From NCBI GenBank assembly GCA_017632495.1, contig JAGBRG010000128.1, positions 1 through 18,457 on the forward strand: DNA of 18,457 bases, read 5' to 3'. Shown here in pieces: positions 13,538 to 18,457 of the stretch. A program made the position numbers and the translations under genes. How positions within the stretch are numbered: the first letter of the stretch is position 1; every line of letters starts with the position of its first letter. Source of the DNA: Spirochaetales bacterium. Its GTDB lineage: Bacteria > Spirochaetota > Spirochaetia > Sphaerochaetales > Sphaerochaetaceae. The notes under the pieces are model-generated. The model ran no database searches. It saw only the letters and a list, made by a program, of their open reading frames with translations, and was not told the DNA's origin.

Positions 13538-16500
13538 TCATACCTTACTGATCTTGATCCTTACACCGAAATCGTTCTCAGGAACATCAAGGTTTGCATC
13601 GAATTCAGAAGAAAGTGTCAGAGTCTCAGACTCGATGAATGACTTGAACTGATCATAGGCAGCCTTGACTTCATCATCTCCTCCGATTATCAGTCTGATT
13701 CTGTCGGAAACCTCAAAGCCGCTTTCCTTTCTGAGTGTCTGGATAGCTCTGATGATGTCTCTAGCAAGACCTTCGTTGATGAGATTCTGGTCAACCTCGG
13801 TATCAAATCCGACTGTAAGCTGACCTTCGTTCAGAACCTTGAGGTTTTCCTTCTCATTTCTCTGAATCACAAGATCATCTGCAGAGATTTCTACTTTCTG
13901 GTTCTCACCGAAGGAAACCTCATGCTTGAAACCTTCAAGAATCTGAGCAATCTTTTCGGATCTCATCTGCTGAATGCTTGCTGCAACTTCCTTCATGGCC
14001 TTACCAAGTCTTGAGCCAAGAACCTTGAAGTTTGCCTTTGCACTGTAGTCAACAAGATCCTTCTCATCTGAGTTGATCTCAACTTCCTTGACATTCAGCT
14101 CTTCGGCGATGATGTCCTTCATGCCTGTGAGAATCTTTCTGTCTTCTTCGTTTCTATCAACCAGGAAGAGCTTCTTCAGAGGCTGTCTTGTCTTGAGGTT
14201 GTAGGAGCTTCTGAGTGATCTTCCCATGACGATTGCCTGCATTGTCAGGTCCATCATCTTCTCAAGACCGTGGTCTCTGTGATTCTTGTTGTAAGCAGGA
14301 TAGTCGCAAAGATGTACGCTCTCAGGATCCGAATCCTGCTTAAGGTTCTGGTAGATTTCCTCGCAGATGAAAGGAATGATGGGACATGCAAGCTTGATGA
14401 AGGTCATAAGAACCTTGTAAAGAGTGTTGTAGGCCATCTTCTTGTCACCGTCGTTCTCACTCTTCCAAAATCTTCTTCTGCTGCGTCTGATGTACCAGTT
14501 GTTGAGCTTGTCCATGAATGAGACAAGGTATCCGCAGGCTCTCTGGATATCATAGTTACCAAGAGCATCATCCATGTTTGCACAAAGCTCTTCGGTTACG
14601 GAGATCATCCAGCGGTCAAGCGGATTCTTAAGCTTCTCAAAAGGAGTGCCGCCTATCTCATAGTTGTCCAAATTGGCATATGTCACAAAGAACGAATATG
14701 AGTTCCAAAGAGGTAGAATCAGGCTCTTTAGGACATCCTTGACCATCTGGTCGGAGAACTTAAGATCATCGGCATGGACGGCTGCGCTGTTCATCAGAGC
14801 AAATCTGAGTGAGTCTGCGCCGAACTTCTCGACAAGAATCATCGGGTCTGTGAAGTTGCCCTTGCTCTTTGACATCTTCTCTCCGTCCTCGGCAAGAATG
14901 ATTCCGTTTGTGACGTTGTGAAGGAAAGCAGGCTTGTCAAACAGGGCTGTTGCCATGATTGTGAGGGTATAGAACCAGCCTCTTGTCTGATCCAGACCTT
15001 CTGAGATGAAGTCAGCCGGGAATGTCTTGGCAAAGCGCTCCTTGTTCTCAAACGGATAATGAAGCTGACCGTACGGCATGCTTCCGCTTTCGAACCAGCA
15101 GTCAAGAACATCAGGAACTCTTCTCATTGTTCCCTTTCCGTCAGGACTTGGCCAGGTAAGCTGGTCTACATAGTGCTTGTGAAGGTCTGTTACCTTCTTT
15201 CCGCTCTTGGCCTCAAGCTCGGCGATGGAGCCGATGACCTCGACATAGTCAGAGCCGTCGCACTGCCATACGGGAATCGGGTTGCCCCAGAATCTGTTTC
15301 TGGAAATTGCCCAGTCGCGGGCGCCTTCAAGCCACTTTCCGAATCTTCCGTCTCTGAGGTGATCCGGAACCCAGACAACCTTCTTGTTGTTTGCGACCAT
15401 GCGGTCCTTGATAGCGGTAACCTTGACGAACCAGCAGTCCATTGCCCTGTAGATAAGAGGTGTTCCTGTTCTCCAGCAGAAAGGATAGCTGTGAAGGTAG
15501 TTTTCTCTCTTAACAAGTTTACCCTCTTCCCTGAGTCTCTGGATGATCATCTTATCGGCATCCTTTACGAAGATGCCCTCATAGTCTTTGACCTCAGATG
15601 TGAACTTACACTCATCATCGATAGGACAGATTACAGGAATTCCTGTTCCCTTAAGGACATTGTAGTCATCCTCACCAAAGCCCGGAGCGGTATGGACAAT
15701 GCCGCATCCGTCTTCTGTTGTGACATAGTCACCAAGGACGGTCACAAAGGCACCCTGGTCATATAGGTTGGCAAAATAATCGAACAGCGGATAATATCTC
15801 ATTCCCTTGAGATCCTTACCCTTGTAATTCTCAAGAATCTCATAGGCGCTTTCTTCCTTGTAGTAGGAACCAAGTCTTGCCTTTCCAAGAATGTACTTGT
15901 CTCCGCTTTCTTTATCCAGAATCTTCACATAGTCGATATCCGGACCCAAAGCAAGTGCCAGGTTGGACGGAAGTGTCCACGGAGTTGTAGTCCAGGCAAG
16001 GAAATAAGTATCCTCAGTATCTCTGACCTTGAATCTGACGGTGATTGCAGGATCCGTTACATCCTTGTAGCCGCCCAGGTTGACCTCCATGTTTGAAAGA
16101 GGACATCCAAGGCCCGGGCTGTACGGAAGTATGTTATAACCCTTGTAGATCAGGCCCTTGTCATAAAGAGTCTTGAAGACCCACCAGATGCTCTCCATGA
16201 AAGAGAGATCCATGGTCTTATAGCCGTGCTCAAAGTCGACCCAACGGCCCATTCTTGTGATGGTGTTCTTCCAGTCGCTTGTGAATCTGAGGACTATGGA
16301 GCGGCACTCCTCGTTATACTTGGCAACACCGTACTCCTGAATCTCCTTGGCGCTTGAGATTCCGAGTTTCTTCTTCATCTCATTCTCAACAGGAAGTCCG
16401 TGACAGTCCCAACCCCAGTTGCGGACGACACGATGGCCCTTCATGGTCTGATATCTGGGAACAATATCCTTGATTGTACCCGGAACAAGATGTCCGTAAT

Positions 16501-16663
16501 GAGGATGTCCTGTTGCAAACGGAGGACCGTCATAGATTGTGTACTCGTTGTCTGCAGGACGCGAATCAATCGATTTTTTGAATATGTCATTCTTGTTCCA
16601 GAATTCGAGGATTCTCTCCTCCATCTTGGGGAAATCCTGTCTTGGATCTACGCTTCTGAACAT
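13538..16663 (-). CDS. ileS: Isoleucyl-tRNA synthetase, eukaryote-like type
   Basis: Class I synthetase of 1041 residues that charges tRNA-Ile. The HIGH motif reads HYGH at 55-58 in GPPFATGHPHYGH, followed by GTIKDIVPRYQ and WGWDCHGLPVE; this wording is that of the eukaryote-like (IleS2) class and not the classical bacterial form (which has roughly GPPYANG.IHIGH). The editing domain is present (TTTPWTLPSNLALAL, and the HTAPGFGEDD stretch). KMSKS is intact at 596-600. A tRNA-binding and C-terminal region completes the length. IleS2 enzymes are generally poorly inhibited by mupirocin, so natural tolerance is inferred. The open frame extends to 16729, but the ATG at 16663 is chosen: GGAGT lies 7 nt upstream (16671-16675) and a strong promoter lies inside the would-be extension. 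The lipoprotein gene follows 7 bp downstream. Confidence 0.96.
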   Translation of the reverse strand: MFRSVDPRQDFPKMEERILEFWNKNDIFKKSIDSRPADNEYTIYDGPPFATGHPHYGHLVPGTIKDIVPRYQTMKGHRVVRNWGWDCHGLPVENEMKKKLGISSAKEIQEYGVAKYNEECRSIVLRFTSDWKNTITRMGRWVDFEHGYKTMDLSFMESIWWVFKTLYDKGLIYKGYNILPYSPGLGCPLSNMEVNLGGYKDVTDPAITVRFKVRDTEDTYFLAWTTTPWTLPSNLALALGPDIDYVKILDKESGDKYILGKARLGSYYKEESAYEILENYKGKDLKGMRYYPLFDYFANLYDQGAFVTVLGDYVTTEDGCGIVHTAPGFGEDDYNVLKGTGIPVICPIDDECKFTSEVKDYEGIFVKDADKMIIQRLREEGKLVKRENYLHSYPFCWRTGTPLIYRAMDCWFVKVTAIKDRMVANNKKVVWVPDHLRDGRFGKWLEGARDWAISRNRFWGNPIPVWQCDGSDYVEVIGSIAELEAKSGKKVTDLHKHYVDQLTWPSPDGKGTMRRVPDVLDCWFESGSMPYGQLHYPFENKERFAKTFPADFISEGLDQTRGWFYTLTIMATALFDKPAFLHNVTNGIILAEDGEKMSKSKGNFTDPMILVEKFGADSLRFALMNSAAVHADDLKFSDQMVKDVLKSLILPLWNSYSFFVTYANLDNYEIGGTPFEKLKNPLDRWMISVTEELCANMDDALGNYDIQRACGYLVSFMDKLNNWYIRRSRRRFWKSENDGDKKMAYNTLYKVLMTFIKLACPIIPFICEEIYQNLKQDSDPESVHLCDYPAYNKNHRDHGLEKMMDLTMQAIVMGRSLRSSYNLKTRQPLKKLFLVDRNEEDRKILTGMKDIIAEELNVKEVEINSDEKDLVDYSAKANFKVLGSRLGKAMKEVAASIQQMRSEKIAQILEGFKHEVSFGENQKVEISADDLVIQRNEKENLKVLNEGQLTVGFDTEVDQNLINEGLARDIIRAIQTLRKESGFEVSDRIRLIIGGDDEVKAAYDQFKSFIESETLTLSSEFDANLDVPENDFGVRIKISKV

Positions 16664-16670
16664 CTTGTTG

Positions 16671-16675
16671 ACTCC
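16671..16675 (-). promoter_or_regulatory. Shine-Dalgarno site fixing the ileS start
   Basis: GGAGT read on the minus strand (GGAG core), 7 nt before the ATG at 16663. It excludes the in-frame ATG at 16729, which lies upstream of the promoter. Confidence 0.65.
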
Positions 16676-16694
16676 ATATATTTGATATACAAGT

Positions 16695-16723
16695 ATAATA
16701 GTGATTTTTGTAATTAGTCTCAA
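16695..16723 (-). promoter_or_regulatory. Promoter of ileS
   Basis: On the minus strand TTGAGA (16723-16718) and TATTAT (16700-16695) with an exact 17-bp spacer; each matches five of six sigma-70 consensus bases. The start near 16688 gives a leader of about 25 nt with the SD. The leader is too short for a T-box. Confidence 0.55.
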
Positions 16724-16745
16724 GGGCAATGCCGTTTTACGGCAC

Positions 16746-16774
16746 TTGGCTTGGCAACTCTAATCGATTAGAAT
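16746..16774 (+). promoter_or_regulatory. Candidate promoter for a leaderless cca transcript
   Basis: TTGGCT (16746-16751) and TAGAAT (16769-16774) with a 17-bp spacer, matching four and five of six consensus bases. Transcription would start at about 16781-16782, at the second in-frame ATG. The spacer contains a perfect 10-bp palindrome, TAATCGATTA (16761-16770). Confidence 0.4.
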
Positions 16775-16781
16775 GAAAGAC

Positions 16782-18143
16782 ATGAAAACCTATCCTCTGA
16801 ATGACAATATCAAGAATTTTGCCTCTGTTTTCAAGGAAAACGGATTCAGTCTCTATATTGTCGGAGGAGCTGTAAGGGACTTTCTGCTGGGAATCAGAAA
16901 CAGCGACTATGACTTTTGTACCGATGCTCTGCCCGAACAGATCATGTCAATGTTCAAAAAGGTTATTCCAACAGGCATCAAACACGGAACTGTGACGGTC
17001 CTTTTCAAAAAAGAATCATATGAAGTCACAACCTTCAGAACAGAAGGCGCCTACTCCGACCAAAGACATCCTGACAGCGTCACTTTTGTAAGAAATCTTG
17101 AAGAAGACCTTTCAAGACGTGACTTTACCGTAAATGCATTTGCCGCAAACTGTCTGGACGGTCAGATCATAGACTTATTTGATGGCTATAAAGACCTCAA
17201 GAACAAGGTAATCAAAGCAATCGGAGATCCTGTTAAGAGATTTGAAGAAGACGCACTAAGAATGATGCGCCTAGCACGTTTTTGCGCAAAGCTCGGCTTT
17301 AGTGCAGATCCGGAGACAATAGAAGCTGCTACAAAGCTTTGTGAAAACATCAAGGCCGTCTCCAGTGAAAGAATCTTTGACGAGCTTTCAAAGACTCTGA
17401 TGTCTGAAATTCCGACTGTAGGACTTAAGATTATGGAAGATACAGGCATTCTGGCTCACATCCTTCCTGAAGTCCAAAGATGTAGAAATACTGAGCAGAC
17501 AAAGGTTGGTTCTACCAATGTTCTGGATCATATCTACAACTGCACCGATGCCTCTGCAAAGCTTAACTACTCTCTTACCGTAAGACTTGCAGCTTTATTA
17601 CATGACATAGCAAAGCCTGTGACAATGACAGTCAATCAGTACGGCTTTCTCCGTTTCTATGGCCATGATGTGAAATCCGCAGAAATGGCCAAAGAAGTGA
17701 TGAAGCGCCTTAAGTGCTCCAACAAGATGATAGACGATGTTTGCATCATAATTGCAAACCACATGGTCAGATACAATGAAAACTGGACTGACGGAGCGGT
17801 AAAGCGCTTTATCTGCAGAATCGGAAAAGAGAATATCAACAACCTGTTTGAACTTCAGTGGTGTGATCAGATTGCATCTGAAGGCAGAGCCAAGGTCGAA
17901 GAATACGACCCGCTTATTGCAAGAATCAAAAGCCTTGAGAACCAGCCTATGAGCATAAAGGATCTTGCCGTAAACGGTGAGGATCTTGCAAAAATAGGAA
18001 TTCCCAAATCCAAAGAGATGGGAGAAATACTTTCAAAGCTTCTGGAAATGGTAATTGATTATCCGACTCTGAACCAGAAAGACACTCTTTTGGATCAGGC
18101 CAGGCGCATCAGATCAACTTCAGACTCTCAAGAGCAAGCTTAG
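16782..18143 (+). CDS. cca: CCA-adding tRNA nucleotidyltransferase with HD domain
   Basis: Builds or repairs the 3' CCA end of tRNAs. From the ATG at 16782 the product has 453 residues. The class II core shows GGAVRD (28-33), the metal-binding DYD (42-44), RRDFTVNA (112-119) and the nucleotide-selecting EDALR (156-160). Between them TFRTEGAYSDQRHPDS (84-99) keeps the flexible loop that CC-adding enzymes lack, so full CCA addition is expected. An HD region follows (LLHDIAKP with H274-D275, and GHD at 294-296); HD domains in this family can carry phosphatase or phosphodiesterase activity. An ATG at 16773 would add three residues, but it lies inside the predicted -10 and has no SD, so the later one is preferred. 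It is divergent from ileS and overlaps the convergent rnc gene by 35 bp. Confidence 0.94.
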   Translation: MKTYPLNDNIKNFASVFKENGFSLYIVGGAVRDFLLGIRNSDYDFCTDALPEQIMSMFKKVIPTGIKHGTVTVLFKKESYEVTTFRTEGAYSDQRHPDSVTFVRNLEEDLSRRDFTVNAFAANCLDGQIIDLFDGYKDLKNKVIKAIGDPVKRFEEDALRMMRLARFCAKLGFSADPETIEAATKLCENIKAVSSERIFDELSKTLMSEIPTVGLKIMEDTGILAHILPEVQRCRNTEQTKVGSTNVLDHIYNCTDASAKLNYSLTVRLAALLHDIAKPVTMTVNQYGFLRFYGHDVKSAEMAKEVMKRLKCSNKMIDDVCIIIANHMVRYNENWTDGAVKRFICRIGKENINNLFELQWCDQIASEGRAKVEEYDPLIARIKSLENQPMSIKDLAVNGEDLAKIGIPKSKEMGEILSKLLEMVIDYPTLNQKDTLLDQARRIRSTSDSQEQA

Positions 18144-18457
18144 CCACATTCTGCTCTGCGTCTTTTTTGTTATGGCCTTTGGCAGGTCCGTAAGTCTTTG
18201 ATTGAAAAGAAACTGTATAAGAGAAGGTCTGGTCATGCTCTGGGCCTTCCGAGGCTACCATATCATATCTGGGAACCTTCTTATAGCGCTTTTGGACATA
18301 CTCCTGAAGCTCTGTCTTATAGTCTCTCTTGTAGTTGGTGCTTACGACCTTCTGGATGATGGGAACAATCTGAGACAGGATAAAAGATTTTGCCTTCTCA
18401 AAACCCATATCGAGATAGACAGCAGCAAAAAGTGCCTCTGTGCAGTCAGCTAAAATC
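18109..18457 (-). CDS. rnc: Ribonuclease III, C-terminal part (5' end beyond the window)
   Basis: Double-strand-specific endoribonuclease that processes rRNA precursors and structured RNAs. The window holds about the last 115 residues. They begin with ILADCTEALFAAVYLD, the end of the catalytic domain, retaining the aspartate and glutamate that bind the catalytic metals (as in the family's LAD..EA). Then come a linker helix (about 18350-18420) and a double-stranded RNA-binding domain, from YKTELQEYVQKRYK to GHNKKDAEQNVAKLALESL, whose KKDAE motif contacts RNA. The reading frame is open to the right edge, so the N-terminal signature lies outside. Its last 35 bp overlap the end of cca on the other strand. 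Confidence 0.95.
   Translation of the reverse strand, partial: ILADCTEALFAAVYLDMGFEKAKSFILSQIVPIIQKVVSTNYKRDYKTELQEYVQKRYKKVPRYDMVASEGPEHDQTFSYTVSFQSKTYGPAKGHNKKDAEQNVAKLALESLKLI

Noticed and set aside
15059..15766. Long open frame (235 codons) on the plus strand, opposite ileS
   Set aside because: It is antisense to the conserved IleRS catalytic and editing domains and shows no protein-family motif or SD; it is a by-product of codon use in ileS.
1..18457. Search for tRNA genes, CRISPR repeats, insertion sequences, T-box or other riboswitches
   Set aside because: No repeated units, no transposase-like frames, and the leaders of hisS and ileS (about 40 and 25 nt) are too short for a T-box. 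Nothing was found by eye.

Overview
The window is a gene-dense chromosomal stretch with no mobile elements, CRISPR arrays, tRNA or rRNA genes that I can see. Longest gap between coding regions is about 115 bp. The gene content suggests a spirochaete, most likely a gut-type Treponema or a relative. The reasons are an IleRS of the eukaryote-like type, a PcnB-type poly(A) polymerase beside a separate CCA-adding enzyme, an HrpA of about 850 residues, a short (non-rhodanese) ThiI, and an Rnf operon. This placement is inference from protein character and not a database result.

Layout. (1) 1-2621, minus: an Rnf operon read rnfC-rnfD-rnfG, with ATGA overlaps and strong Shine-Dalgarno (SD) sites; rnfG runs off the left edge. 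(2) 2681-3544, plus: an unrecognised P-loop ATP-binding protein with an Asp23/Gls24-like C-terminus, divergent from rnfC and convergent with (3) pcnB, minus, 3516-4676. (4) 4763-8610, plus: hisS-hrpA, overlapping by one base. (5) 8643-12631, plus: a DHQ-synthase-like gene (aroB-like), a NifS/IscS-type cysteine desulfurase, thiI and thpR, tightly packed. (6) 16663-12628, minus: ileS followed 7 bp later by a lipoprotein gene. (7) 16782-18143, plus: cca, divergent from ileS. (8) 18109 to the right edge, minus: the 3' part of rnc (RNase III).

Apart from Rnf, the theme is RNA metabolism: two aminoacyl-tRNA synthetases, two class II nucleotidyltransferases, an RNA helicase, 4-thiouridine synthesis (desulfurase plus ThiI), a 2',3'-cyclic phosphodiesterase of the 2H family, and RNase III. 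These do not form one pathway, but the desulfurase-ThiI pair is a clear functional unit.

The most interesting observations are three. First, the aroB-like product keeps the dehydroquinate synthase fold motifs but has lost both histidine metal ligands and other active-site residues, so it is probably not a DHQ synthase. Second, three genes that begin transcription units (2681, 8643, 16782) lack an SD and have a -35/-10 pair with a 17-bp spacer placed so that transcription would start at or next to the ATG, which suggests leaderless mRNAs. Genes in the same window with a leader have clear SD sites. Third, all three convergent gene pairs overlap in their coding 3' ends (29, 4 and 35 bp), leaving no intergenic space for terminators.
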